64,000 bases of DNA, taken from positions 482,777 through 546,776 of the forward strand of contig CAMPET010000008.1 of the NCBI GenBank assembly GCA_946803715.1, read 5' to 3'. The position numbers and the translations under genes are program-made. The DNA comes from Beroe ovata. Taxonomy: Eukaryota > Ctenophora > Nuda > Beroida > Beroidae. Below the pieces are notes generated by a model. That model ran no database searches and was not told the DNA's origin. It was given only the letters and a program-made list of their open reading frames with translations. Within the stretch, counting starts at the first letter, position 1. Each line of letters starts with the position of its first letter. Below are positions 46,185 through 58,300 of this stretch, one piece after another.

Positions 46185-48026
46185 TCATTGGACCATGACA
46201 TCCTGCTTCACGTAAGAAGAACCCTGATAAGATCGAGCCCTGATCCAGTTTGAGTAGGCTTCAGCCGCACGAACCGCCTTCGCTTCACGCTCTTCCTGTT
46301 CCCTCCGTGAAACCTCATCCGCTTCCTCGCGTAGCTGTCGTACTCTTGCCGCTTTCTGTCGCAACTTGACATCCAGCCAATCGTCATACTTTACTGGTGC
46401 CGGTCTGTAGGAGTTGACGAGCATTAACAGTGGAGTACTGGAGTGGGAATAACACAAATGACAAATAACATGACAATTGAGACATATTGAGACATACTTC
46501 GGTCGGGTGAGTGGCGGAAGTGAGCGAGGCGGCGACCGTTTCACGTTCAGAGCCACCGCCCCCGGTATGGCGTGTTCCTTGCCGCACTGATAAGACGGCA
46601 CTGCGGGTATAGCTGCAGACGCCCCTTTTTCCTCCTTTGATAAGGCGGCAGCACTTGTCTCCGGTAGGATAGCAAGCATATTCGCCGCCCGTGCCGCCAC
46701 CAGATTCATAGTTACGGGAGGCGAGAATATCTGAAAGTTTTGAATCGTCAGGAAATGTTGTAGAATATGAATATAACCAATGCACAGTGACATCGTATAA
46801 TGTGACTGATAAATATGTGGTATTTTGAGGACGAGAGACCTGTTTAACATTACATCCCGGCATCTCTGTAATCCAATGAGGTGGAAACTGCGACATAATG
46901 TCGATACCCTTCTCTTCACTGCAACCAGACCTCACGGTACTCTGCTCCTAATAGAGAGAGAGTGTGTTTATCGCACTTATCACGGTAAGTTGCTCGCAAA
47001 TGCCGTTAGCAATAACTTCCCAGTGAGACTCTCTACCTTATTGAGATGCCATTGATAGAGAGCCAAGCCTCGGGCACACTCCCTATGTCCAAATATCCTA
47101 GCATAGTCCATAGCCGTCAAGCCTGCATCATCCTTGGTGTAGATATTGGCGCCCCAGTTGATCAGTAGGCACAACACTGACCACTGTCCCTTGATACCTA
47201 GCATGATAGAGGCGATGACTATTGAGTGGAATCCATCATATAGAAAAACGCTGATATAAGCAGTGATATCTCATTACTCCATAGCTCAACCTGCAGCATG
47301 AAGCGCAGTTCTGCCTAGTTTGGTTGAAGCATTGATATTCACACCGTATGACAGAAGCATGAGAACCAATCGAATATGTCCACAATGAGATGCTATGTAA
47401 AGTGCAAGGAAAGCTTCGTCCTGAGAAATTTTCACAGTGACAGCAATAGAACAATGAAGATCAGGATACGCTGTCACGTGATCAAAATCAATAGCATTCT
47501 CCATAGTAACAATTTAATCTATCTGTACTCAATGTTAGCTAGGAAATTGCGAGGAAATTCTTCATCCAAACCTTGTTTATGTGGCCTCTGTTGTTGATAA
47601 GTCCTGCCTGGAACACCTGGGTGAGATGACCACTAGAAGCAGCTTTCACGAGCGGACCAAATGGAGCCCAAACCTAGTGAGAAATGTATAGGTATGTATC
47701 TGCCGGGTGTGAAAACTACTAATTGAAGTGGACACATTCAATTATTCGTAATATCATGAAAGTGGTACCTGCATGTTGAATCTACCCTTGTCTACCACAT
47801 CCGATTGCGCTAGTGTCTTGTGATCGAACATGTCACACATGTCCAAATATGTCAATCTCTGGCATTGTGAAGGAATGCCGCAAGCATCCTCGACTTTGAG
47901 TTTTAACTCTTTGATCGTTGTGTTAAGGGATATCTGATTGAAGGACATGGTCTTCCCTGTCATCAACTTGACTGTAATGTCCACATTCTGCCATCCCCGC
48001 CCTCTTTTGACTGTTCCAGTTGCCAT
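46185..48026 (-). CDS. ubiquitin-like and ankyrin-repeat protein (ANKUB1-like)
   Basis: Seven exons: 47769-48026, 47572-47673, 47291-47420, 47037-47218, 46840-46947, 46498-46730, 46185-46404. GT-AG borders and phases agree; 410 residues. A ubiquitin-like fold spans about 12-88 (VDITVKLMTGKTMSFNQ, TIKELKLKVED). Ankyrin-type repeats span about 120-222 (LALYIASHCGHIRLVLMLLS, GRTALHAA, TAMDYARIFGHRECARGL). The C-terminus is a charged helix (EEADEVSRREQEEREAKAV). The order ubiquitin-like, ankyrin, basic tail matches vertebrate ANKUB1, whose function is poorly known. A polypyrimidine-AG at about 48044 suggests a 5' untranslated exon, so I start at 48026; an in-frame ATG at 48065 exists. The last acceptor has an in-phase alternative about 30 bp upstream. 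Confidence 0.75.
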
Positions 48027-48334
48027 GGCACCATATGCCCTAAAATTGTGCAAATTGTTAGTCATTTACCTCAAATCCACCCGAATAGCATAATATTTGT
48101 ACGTGCAGCGCGCGAAAGACAATTTCCTTATCTCCGCGCGTGCGCGCAAGTAGTGAAAATATGGCTAATCGCCCCAAAATGCGGCGATTGTGTCTTTTCA
48201 AAAGATGTCCTTTCTTTTGAAATACCAGTTACATTGTAGCATGACCGCATGTCTCCCGTCGTCTCTCGTATTCAAAGCAACTATTGAAACGGTCAGCACT
48301 CAATTGCACCCAGCCATGACATCTCACATCATAG

Positions 48335-48357
48335 TCCAAAGTCTTATCTATAGAGGT
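48335..48357. promoter_or_regulatory. 23-bp sequence shared with the CLIP gene upstream region
   Basis: Identical to 58278-58300, same orientation (begins TCCAAAGTCT, ends ATAGAGGT). Both copies lie on the 5' side of a minus-strand gene, about 310 and 240 bp before the respective ATG. It could be a shared control element or a scrap of a common repeat. Confidence 0.35.
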
Positions 48358-48880
48358 TTGTTTTGATCAACATGATAAATAATTCCTTCACCTCTTCATC
48401 TCGCATAAAACTCATTATGACACAAATGTATCAACTTAACTGACAGACAATTTTCAAGGTTTCGTACTATATACTGAGTCATGTGAACAATTTGTGAGTA
48501 GCTTCTACAGCATTTGTACGGCTGTTAAAACCCTCTACAAGTTACTTTGCTGTCGTCTAGTTATGTTTCTTACACACTGAATATAAGTGTTCGAACCACA
48601 CACCACCACACTATTATTCTATGACACAAATGTACACAGTCACTTACCACACCGAAATCATGCCAATGCAGAGCGGAGTAGCTAGTGACAAGCCGCGAGT
48701 AAACACGGCGAGAAAACACAGAGGCAAATGCTCAACAGACACACACACATAAACAAAATACCGTGATAGAACAATTTAGAGAGAAAACTGATGTCTTCGA
48801 AGTGTGTGTGTGTGTGTGTGGGCCTCATGAAACATTGCCCATACCCTCATCTCATCAAACAAGTTTCACATCTCACATAC

Positions 48881-48888
48881 TATATACA
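48881..48888 (+). promoter_or_regulatory. TATA box before the secreted-protein gene
   Basis: TATATACA lies about 40 bp before the ATG at 48922, which would leave a very short 5' leader. A good match by sequence and position, but not otherwise supported. Confidence 0.4.
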
Positions 48889-48921
48889 CTTCCCTATTAT
48901 ACGTCGTTATACTGTCGAAAT

Positions 48922-49704
48922 ATGCTAGCACTGTTTGTTTTCCCTGCTATACTTACCTTTCCTCACGCATCACTTGGCTTGGGCACTCCTTTACCGTGTC
49001 CAATAGTGGACATAGAGGAAAAGAGTGTTGTGGAGGTAATTGAACTGGTGAAGAGGTGCCCAGGTGAGGTACTGGTGAAGAGAAGTGAAGAGGAGGGTGA
49101 GTGTAATGCAAGTATCGGTGAGCTCCTTGACAAGCGTAGTCTAGATGAAATCTTCAACTACGTGATCCGATGTGGACTGGACCTACTCCAGAAGGTGGAC
49201 AAATTGAAGGAGGAGCTGAGGGAGAGGTGCGCGACAGAGATGTTGGAGTTGTCTCAGTCTGATGTGGAACGTGCGTTTGAGGTGTCAGAGAGAGGGGTAA
49301 CGGAGATATGGGGGCAGTGTGGGGACAAGATATTCACCGATATGGAGAGTGAGCTACACCGCAGGTGTGGTCTCAATTTCAGGGAATTGGTCGATGGAAT
49401 GGGGGTGGGTCAGGTGCTCGCGTCACTCAAGAGGTGTCAGGATGAGATTAACAGTGAAGAGGGAATAGACGGAGATGGAAACGAAAGTGGTAATGAAAAT
49501 TCCGAAAATGTCGGTGTCCAAATCGCTGACGACGATCAGTCTGAGAATGAGATTGTCATCTTGGAGAAGAGAACTTTTCAGGAGGATTTACGAAAGCGGT
49601 GTCACGGAGAATTTCATGGCAAATTACGGGAAAAGAGGACTCTTGGGGAGGTTGCTGAGTTGATACAGAATTATCAAGGTTGCTACATAGGAGGGAAGGA
49701 GTGA
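48922..49704 (+). CDS. secreted Cys-rich protein with dibasic repeats, unrecognised
   Basis: A single frame of 260 residues. MLALFVFPAILTFPHASLG is a clear signal peptide, and the open frame upstream of this ATG contains no other ATG. The mature part is acidic and built from diverged repeats of about 35-60 residues that place a dibasic or basic site before a helix and end in Cys: EKSVVEVIELVKRC, DKRSLDEIFNYVIRC, a GVGQVLASLKRC unit, and EKRTLGEVAELIQNYQGC. KR occurs at many positions (VKRC, VKRS, DKRS, EKRT, RKRC, EKRT), as in precursors cut by furin or prohormone convertases. A Gly/Asn/Glu-rich linker (about 180-210) separates the last repeats. It resembles no family I know; a prepropeptide or a structural secreted protein are both possible. 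Confidence 0.7.
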   Translation: MLALFVFPAILTFPHASLGLGTPLPCPIVDIEEKSVVEVIELVKRCPGEVLVKRSEEEGECNASIGELLDKRSLDEIFNYVIRCGLDLLQKVDKLKEELRERCATEMLELSQSDVERAFEVSERGVTEIWGQCGDKIFTDMESELHRRCGLNFRELVDGMGVGQVLASLKRCQDEINSEEGIDGDGNESGNENSENVGVQIADDDQSENEIVILEKRTFQEDLRKRCHGEFHGKLREKRTLGEVAELIQNYQGCYIGGKE

Positions 49705-51151
49705 CGAATTTTGGATGCTGCTCTGTTCAACTGATTGTGATGTATATCAGCCAAATGAACTAACCAATTTTGATATCGACCGAACTATTTCGTGATATGA
49801 ATTTTAATGCGAGTCGTTTCGGCCAGAAGCGAAGACAATTTGAATTATGCATGTTGGCATGTCATTTCTCTTGTATTTCAGTTGTTATTTATGACAATTT
49901 TCTGTCATCCTATGGTGAACTTGACATCATATGAAATCCACGGCGCTATCCTTGCTGTATAGAATATGAGAGAGTTGTGAGACCACATAACACTGAGCGA
50001 GGTTATTTTCCCCATCCCACATATTTTGCTATGGCTAATCCTCGTGACCAATGATAGTTGTGCTACACTGACCATGAGGGTGTTTTGATGAAGGAGCAGG
50101 TGGTAGAATCCTGAGCTCCCAACAAACACACACGTCACACACACACGTCACACACACACAAACACACACCACAACNACACACACACACACACACACACAC
50201 ACACTCATAATATTCGTATTGCACCTGCTTCAATCTACACACGGCACGGTTCATAAAAACAACCGTCCATTTGTTTCGCGTGTCAATACTCGATCGTAAA
50301 CATTTGTGCGAAAGTGTGAGCTGCAGACTCATACAGTATAAATATAAGCGAAAACGGAATCATCTAAAATTTAAAAGATGGTAAATTTTGAATAGTAAGG
50401 TGCGCGAAAACTCAAGAAATATACATGAGTACAAGAATACACACACACAAAGTGAATTGGATTAAAATAACAATGTTATATAATGATACGTAGTACTGAC
50501 CAGCATTACAGAATAATACACACCATAAAATAAAATATGCCAGATAAACACAATTTCTGTCAATTTGTAGCTACATTTCGTGTGACCTATACACAAGTGA
50601 AAATCATGTGCACTGTGAAGTTGTCTGTACACAATAAATAATGCGGCATATAAAGGGTCGTCCTTCATTGATGCAAATATTGATGCAAATGATCATTGGG
50701 GGGATCATCACTTTTAGCAAAGAATAGACGAGATAGCGAACAACGTATTACACCTCATCAGTCATCACTAGGATAGAGTGATGAAGTGATGCGTCATATA
50801 TGATACATGAAAGCGTACAGCTTCTAGAAGCACAGCTTGCACTCAACAATTTCAAAATTAAAACTTGTTGCTTCTCTCTACTTCACCTTTCAAGTAATAA
50901 GCCGAGGTTTTCATCATATTTGCACTAATACCCAATAATTACAACGTGATCGTCCAAGCAACAAGCCAATGCAAAATACGAAGAGATATACATCACTATT
51001 ATAACACCAAGATATGAGCTTATTAAGTAATACACGTGTTACAGTGTTGCTAAGATACGTGACGTATAATACACGTGTCACAATGTTGCTAAGATACTTT
51101 GCGGATATATGATATTGTGTTGCTATGACGTTGCTAGCAACACACCCCCCA
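49705..51151. other. spacer with CA repeats
   Basis: No coding signal. A CA microsatellite with an N at 50176 lies inside it. A short repeated piece (ACACGTGT, then TTGCTAAGATAC) occurs near 51029-51057 and 51070-51092. It contains the 3' untranslated regions of the two convergent genes. Confidence 0.55.
50127..50204. repeat. CA microsatellite with N (contig join)
   Basis: A broken (CA)n run with CACGTCACAC interruptions and a single N at 50176. Length is uncertain because of the join. Confidence 0.85.
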
Positions 51152-54100
51152 CTACTCTGGGTAATCAGTCTCGTCTATCAGCTTGCTCGCAGTAATGCCG
51201 TGTATTGTTACTTTACTCGGCTTCACCATGATCCCATACCCTTGCTTGCTGAAAAAGTGGTACTATTATAATACTCAACCTAAGAGTTGAGCGGTTACTA
51301 TAATTTCTTATTGGTTCCTTGGAGGCAGTGATCGTTATCTATATGTGATTGATTTAAGAATTCCAAATTCCGATATTTCCACATTTATAAGAATTTTGTT
51401 AAAAATTGTAAGCATAGTACTTTTAGAGCATATAGCTTTCCAGTGTCAGCGATGGGGATTCGTTGAAAAAATCGTGTGATATTTTCACGACTTTCAAATG
51501 TTTAATTAAAGTGAAAAATCCCTTCATAAATACATAATTTTTCGCAGGTTTTAAAAAAAATACAAATTACCGGATGAATAATATGATGAGATTGAATCAA
51601 ATTTTCAAAATGATCGGACAGTAGTTATAAGAGAAATAAACCGTACGGCGTACATACGGACATAGACACTCCTGACCCAATGATGAACATAACACATACA
51701 CACACGGACACACACACACACACAGACACACACACCCCACAANCACGGACACACACGCACACACACACAGACATAAACACATGTAATACTCACCAGAGAA
51801 AGTACCTTTTCCCCTGGACCATGCCATCGTTCTTACCCGCTGAAAGGAATGTCCAGTTTATAACATTGATTAATGAATATTACTCGCGCATGTATAATGC
51901 ATAATGTTAATCAATTTGCAACATGCAACAAGAGACATCAATATATTAGTACATGAATAACGAAGCGCGCTTGATAGCTACTGAATTTTGCTTAAATAGC
52001 CGGCTCCTACCATTACATGAGGCACACGCTGTTTGTGTTACTTGTGTGAATTCCCAATATTTGGGTTGGGAATTCCGGAAATTGGAAATAGTAGACTTCT
52101 GAAATTCCGAACATTGGAAATTCCGGTAGGGAATCCAAACACGCCTGACCCATAATCTCATCATATAAATTTTTATCATGGGAGAACAATAACAATATAT
52201 TATACACGTGTTATTCATACACAGCTCATATTAGCGCGCTACGTACTTGGGTTTTTCAGGTGAACACCGATCCAAATACCGTCTGCAAAGTCGACCCGTC
52301 CGACAAATTTCACCGTTCCCAGCTCACCGTTCACGAACGCGTTCATGCCCTGAACAGAAAGTGGGATAACATGTCATGAGGGATGAGGCATGTCATGATA
52401 ACGGAGTGAGGCATTGAGATAGAGATGGGAAAACAGAACAATCACGGGAAAAGAAGCGGAAGTTGATAGTCATTTTATCATGTAGTATGTACATTAAACA
52501 GTGTACCTACTACACATGTGTAATGTGTACTATACCAGGTACACATCGTGCATGTCTCGTTTCACATCGTGCACAATCTGTTTTACTGGTTCAGAATCGA
52601 GATCTCAAACGCTAACCGGCTGCAGTTTAATCTGTTTCTTGTACACATTCTCTGGACCAGAGGTCCGGTTTGGCGAGGAGCCCCGTACTGCCCCGCTGCT
52701 ACCCGCACTGGTACTCCTCACCACACCACCGCGTGACCCCACGCGTGACGTCACGGGCGTTGTCATGACAGCGGAGGAGGAGGTACGTGTTGGGGTTGGT
52801 GACGTCACACCACCGCCTGGTGGTGAGGTGAGCGAGGAGGGAGGGGCTGGTGAAGAGGGTGCGGCGTAGGTCCTGGGTGTGCCGCGCATCGGACTTGCTG
52901 GGGGAGGATGGATGGGGGATCATTTGCTGGAAATTCGTGATAAATCTGAATTAACTAATTGATGACCACCTTCTAATGAATAGATTGACAAGTTAAAATC
53001 TGTTGTGTTCTAACGTGTGTTATATCATCGACTAATGGAGCTAAGGGTGTCTGGGATCTGTCTGATGAACTGGTTCTATGAGGCTCTACTTTACACTGGT
53101 AAAAGTGGGATCAATCCGGTGTTTAGCATTGAGCAATCAAAGGACATCCTCACTTAATAATTAATTTCGTGATAAAAAGAGTATTTTGGGTCTCACTAGA
53201 ACGTGCTTCTCTGCACCACACCATCATTTCATTAACTAGGAACTAAAGTTTTCTCCTCTCATCCATTGGTAGCTCCCTTACTGATTGGACATATTAGCAC
53301 CGTGAACACTGAACGACAAGAATCAGTCAGTAGTCATAGAGTGGGATAATGGGATATGTACATGAATAGTATGAAGAACACTGCTTAGTAATGAAATGGT
53401 GCAACCGTTTTAACCGGTTTACTGCACTCTGGGTAATGGCTGTTTAATCACCGCGCGAATATCATTGGATATGAACTATCATTGTTCAGGCAGGGAGCCT
53501 ATAGCTGGTCTGCTCTCTACTACAGTACTATGAATGGTGCTACTGCGTACTCTGTCCTCTTCACTAAAGTAAAATACAGAGCCATTGTAAACTCTTACCC
53601 AGGACCCAGTACCCTCTCATAGCTAATGTTATGTGAGGTAAAGTGGGGTGAGGTACCTCTGAACTATAGGCTGTATGCGTGGGTGTATCTGTGTAAATTG
53701 TGCCTATGTCTGAGTGTGGATGTGCGTGTGTTTGTGTGTATGTATGTATGTGTGTGTCTGTGTATGTATGTGTGTGTCTGCGTGTGTGTATGTATGTGTG
53801 TATGTATGTTTGTGTATGTTTGTGTGTATGTATGTGTGTGTCTGTGTATGTGTGTGTCTGTCTGCGTATGTGTGTGTATGTGTATGTATGTTTGTTTGTG
53901 TGTACTGTGTATGTATGTATGTGTGTGTGTGTCACTTGTCAGTGTCTGTGTGTATGTGTCTGTGTGTATGTGTCTGTCTGCGTGTGTGTATGTATGTGTG
54001 TATGTGTTTGTGTGTCTGTGTACTGTCTGCCTAGCTCTGTGTGTTTGTGTCTGTGTGTCTGTGTGTGTTCTGTGTGTGTGTGTGAGTCTGTATGTGTCTA

Positions 54101-57100
54101 TGTGTCTGCGTGTGTGTGTGCACTGCGGACTCATGATCATACCATCAGCTCTACCATTGTCAACTCACCACACACAGGTGACCGGTTGGAGTCGAAGTTC
54201 CCTGGCGAGGAGACGCTCCTGGGCGGAGGACGAGATACTTTGGGCGACATTAGACCATCCATCTTTTCACTACCAGCCTCCACCCTGCAGTGATTGGGGT
54301 GTCACACGTCTGTCAGATATGTGACTTCTTATCACACTGTGTTCATGTATTTGGGACGTGTACTATATGCGTTACCTATAATTGTAAGAGGTTTCTACAA
54401 GCAAACTTTCCATTGGATAATATAAACATAATAATGTCCGGTGCCGATCTCTACTGCAGTCTACACGAAAGGCAAAAAGGAATGCAAATAACCAATTATT
54501 CAATTAGGCCATAGCATACGCCAATTGAAGAATAACAATGGCTAGGAGCAGAATATGTACGGAGTTTATATTTCCAATAGGATTGTAGGAGATTGGTATA
54601 AAATCTATATTCCAGAATTCCAATCCCTAAAAAAACATCCCATTTCTGGAGTTCTTTAATCTCTTCCTACCGATACTGACCCCTGTCCCCAAGGATATCA
54701 ATTCAACAATTGTCCGGGAAGTTTATTACAATTTGACTGGCTCCAGCAATCCTGGTAGGTACCTACCTCGTTTTGTACTGTACCTATGTGTCTATTTTCC
54801 TGTTTACACTATTATGTACCTACCTACATATAAACTATAAAAATATCCTCTATGAATATGAAATATTCATATACATTGTTCATGAAGAAACAATGGTACA
54901 TACTATGTACCTACATCCTACAAAGAAGTCTATAATGTGTCTCATATTCCATGTCATAGAATACAAATAAGCCTCATGCGACATAACCAGTAATAACATT
55001 ATGATAAGCCAGCATGGAATAGCACAAATCTGAGAATATCACCTACCCCAACTCTCCTGACCCACCTCTTGACTTTGTCAGCGGGCACGATGACACCGTG
55101 TTGGGGTTTACACGTGAAGTACTTGACACCGTCCATCGTACCATTACACTTGCCGTACGGTTTATCAAGCTCCACACCAACCCAGATCCTGGCAGGGAGG
55201 GAAAATGATTCAGAAATATTATAGTTTATCCTCATTACACTTCCTTTGACTTTTGAGTGGGATATTAATCATCATGTTACGACGTTATATGTTACGACGT
55301 TATATGAATCGTGCCATAAGTCAAGCTTCACCATCTTACCCTCCCGAAAATTTCACTTTCCCAACGAATCTGACAAAACCAAACTTGCAACCGATAACAT
55401 TGACCCTGTCACCGACCTGATCGGAAAATATATTAGCGATGATGTCAGTATGAATTCCGATAACTATGATTACAATTTCCAAACCCTCTTATTCATTAGA
55501 AAATTGGCAAGTCCTTGTTGAAGTTCTCTCAGGGGAACGAAGTCGACCATGAAAACAATTCTATCCAATATTCTGCTACTCTGTGGTAGTATGTGGCCAC
55601 CTAACACCTTGTGGAAAAGTGCCCCGGCCATTGTCACATGTTTGTGTACGGAGATGGATTGTTTGCACGCTACACTGCTCATTATATTGTTAAATAGTTA
55701 AATGTCTGATACACACAGTGTACAATGTATTGCTTGGAACAAAGTCATACATGATACAATGTACATGCACAAAATATCTTCTGCAAGCAGCCAGCTCAAA
55801 AATTGGATACTATAATGAGTTTGTTACTGCTTGCCAATTTACCACACTCAGTGAGTGTCACTCACTCTCTCTCTCTCACAAAATATGCAGTAGGGAATGT
55901 TGAAATAACACCCACAATCTGCCAATTAGATTTACAAATACATATGTATTTATTGGAGAATATCCTAGCTAATTCATACCTGGAACTTGACTTTATGCGT
56001 CTCACTAGCTCCACTGATTGACGATGATCGGCTAGGGGTGCTCTCCAGTGGTGTCAGCTTGCTCGGAGGAGCAAACATTCCTGACAATGATTCAATTGAT
56101 TGGTTAAACTCGAATTGGTAATTCACATACTGATCAAGTTTCAATTCTCGTTGCAGCGTTTATTGTATCTAGATAGATGAGGAATGTTAACCATTATCCC
56201 CCTTCCCCCATACAAAGATAAGTAACCCGGGTACAACAACTGGAATCCCCCCGGAACACCACGTGTACACATTACCATGATCAGGGTTACATCTGAAGTA
56301 CGTGACTCCTGCAACTGAACCGTTGTTCTTGCCGACCTTCTCATGGAGCTCAACACCACACCACACCCCACTTGCAAAGTCTGTCTTCCCACAGAACCTC
56401 AGTATCCCACTCTTCTCCCCTCCAACAAGAACTGCATCACCTGGGCCGGGGATATGAAATATTGTACATCGTACAACAATCTCCTCGCAGTATCATAAAC
56501 TGTTTTCTATACCTATATAGGCTATGATATCTACCATAACAGCTGAAGAGTGAAGGGGTACAGTACTAAAACTATCATCTAGCTTTACCTAACGATAACC
56601 CGATTTCTTGTTGCACTTTTTCCGCAACAGGAGATTTCCCGTTCTTCAGAAGACTCTTCAGCTTATCGAGAGACTCAGGAGTTTGTCGGAGTTCCTGTCT
56701 CGTACCATCTGCTATGCACTCGTAGGGGGTCATGTACTGCAAAATCAAGATACTCAATCAAATGACGAATCAAACTGTCTGTTTTTTAGACCACTTATAT
56801 AGCGACCCATCAATTGACGACCATTCCTGATTGGTCAAGGATAGTAACCTTGTTGTTGATGAGTGTTGGGTCAGCGCCCCTGTCAAAAAGAACTTTAGCC
56901 GCATTGTAGCAGAGACCAGAGGCAGCCATATGGAGTGCTGTCCCTTGGTCATATTCCTTACACCGAGCATCAATATCTGAAAATATCTGAACCATTATGA
57001 GTTTCACATAACGTTCCTATTAGTTTATGCTAATTCGCATTATATGCTTACTAGATTCTTACAGTGAAATAATAAATCACTTAAATTATGAAGATCGGAG

Positions 57101-58040
57101 AGATGATACTATTCGGAAATTTCACACCTACCACTATTTCCAGAAGCATCGAGGAGGACATTCAGTATTTCTGGGCAGTTGAAATATGCAGCAAAATGGA
57201 GGGGAAGCATGTCAGTCCACCTTGCTCTCAATTTATAGTTTGCACCTTGGTCCAACAGACGTTTTACTAGGAGTTGGGCCATTTCACTAGACCCAACACC
57301 TTCTGAAGCAGACTTGCATGCATAATGCAGCATGGTGTTTCCCTCAAGACCATCCATATCATCAACGTGAGCCCCTTTCTTCATTATTTCTTCAACTAGA
57401 ATGTTCATTTTCCTCTGATTTCCCGGCATCCATTCTCGCATGGCAGCAAAAATTTGAGAGATCGTTGTCGAGGGTTGTAGGAGCATTTCAAAACACTCAT
57501 TGCAGTCCATTTTAACAGATTCCTCTGGACAGCCCTTGTGCTTTTCACAGAGAGGTTTCTCAGTGGGTGCATGCATCATTGGTTTATCTCGAGATACTTG
57601 CAGTAATTCGCTTTTCTCATTGTCGGAAATGTTATCTTCATTAAATTTATCAACTTCTTTCAGGGCATGCAATGGATCTTCAGCTATAATTGCATTCTTA
57701 TTGACATCCATGGTCACACAGTCCAGATTTTTCGTGTTGTTATCTATACCGAGTATTTTGATATCCTGCTCCAAGGGACTAGTGGAAATGTCCAACCCAT
57801 TGTTGCTTCCACCATTTGAAATATCTACTCCGTCTAAACTCCTATCATCCGAAAAGTTAAAGGTATTTGATTTATCACTTTCAGTTCCGCTGTCTCCAAC
57901 AGTACCACTATTCAGAGAAGCTTCTCCAACTTCCTAAAATCAAATGATTTTTGAATCTTGGAACTCAAACAATTTAATAACAATTAAAATGACAATTTTT
58001 CGTAGAAAATATTACAAGAACTCACTTCGTTTCCAGTCAT
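51152..58040 (-). CDS. CAP-Gly linker protein of CLIP3/CLIP4 type
   Basis: Thirteen exons: 58026-58040, 57132-57933, 56849-56976, 56589-56736, 56276-56440, 55980-56080, 55340-55416, 55066-55188, 54169-54284, 52617-52897, 52247-52349, 51794-51839, 51152-51248. GT-AG borders and phases agree; 733 residues (human CLIP4 about 705). After an acidic N-terminus come ankyrin repeats (about 140-320; [27 protein letters not shown]), then three CAP-Gly domains: about 365-430 (GKNNGSV), 454-520 (GKCNGTM) and 653-720 (GKNDGMV). The Ser/Pro-rich linker between domains 2 and 3 matches the family. CAP-Gly domains bind the EEY/F tails of tubulin and EB proteins, so it should track or anchor microtubules or Golgi/endosome membranes. 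The GKNDG motif of domain 2 is altered to GKCNG. The end [10 protein letters not shown] resembles the family terminus. Confidence 0.93.
51691..51771. repeat. CA microsatellite with N in CLIP intron 11-12
   Basis: An interrupted CA run with CGGACA words and an N at 51743, just downstream of exon 12 on the minus strand. Confidence 0.85.
53690..54120. repeat. 430-bp TG/TATG minisatellite in CLIP intron 9
   Basis: A long run of GTGTGT mixed with TGTATGTATG and TGTCTGTG words. It keeps several frames open on both strands (up to about 230 codons of Cys-Val or His-Thr repeats), which are not proteins. It fills a third of the intron between CLIP exons 9 and 10, just beyond the exon 9 donor. Confidence 0.92.
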
Positions 58041-58192
58041 AGGCGCTAATCAAATAAGTTCCAGCATATTCGTGTGCACATCATGGTTGGAAACTGCATT
58101 GCCAATTAAAGATCATCCTAGCTTTATGGTTGATTTATGAAATATAATGATAAATGGATGAGTATCAAAAGTATAAGTTAACTTAAATCAAA

Positions 58193-58264
58193 GGATTTTG
58201 ATAATCATGATAGATTAATCATGATAGATTAATGCCGTTAATCTATCACGAGTATCAAAATCCT
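58193..58264. repeat. 28-bp imperfect inverted repeat
   Basis: The left arm AAGGATTTTGATAATCATGA... and the right arm ending ...GAGTATCAAAATCCTT pair over 28 bp with two mismatches, around a 16-19 bp loop that repeats TCATGATAGATTAAT. Probably a small MITE. Confidence 0.8.
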
Positions 58265-58277
58265 TCCTCATTTCCAA

Positions 58278-58300
58278 TCCAAAGTCTTATCTATAGAGGT
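58278..58300. promoter_or_regulatory. 23-bp sequence shared with the ANKUB1-like upstream region
   Basis: Exact match to 48335-48357, about 240 bp before the CLIP ATG. Regulatory role is conjecture. Confidence 0.35.

Larger units (their letters stand above)
48027..48921. other. divergent spacer between the ANKUB1-like gene and the secreted-protein gene
   Basis: Holds promoters for two divergently transcribed genes. A 23-bp word at 48335-48357 recurs exactly at 58278-58300, upstream of the CLIP gene. A (TG)n run lies at 48802-48820. Confidence 0.6.

Noticed and set aside
46384-46935. A 183-codon minus-strand frame
   Set aside because: It overlaps exons 5 and 6 of the ANKUB1-like gene; it is in frame with exon 5 but then reads through the intron and exon 6 in the wrong phase.
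53626-54324. Open frames of up to 232 codons on the plus strand and 158 on the minus strand
   Set aside because: They are produced by the TG/TATG simple repeat (Cys-Val and His-Thr repetition) inside a CLIP intron and have no domain.
55470-55682. A 70-codon minus-strand frame between CLIP exons 6 and 7
   Set aside because: CLIP exons 6 and 7 join in phase without it, and the sequence shows no CAP-Gly or linker character.
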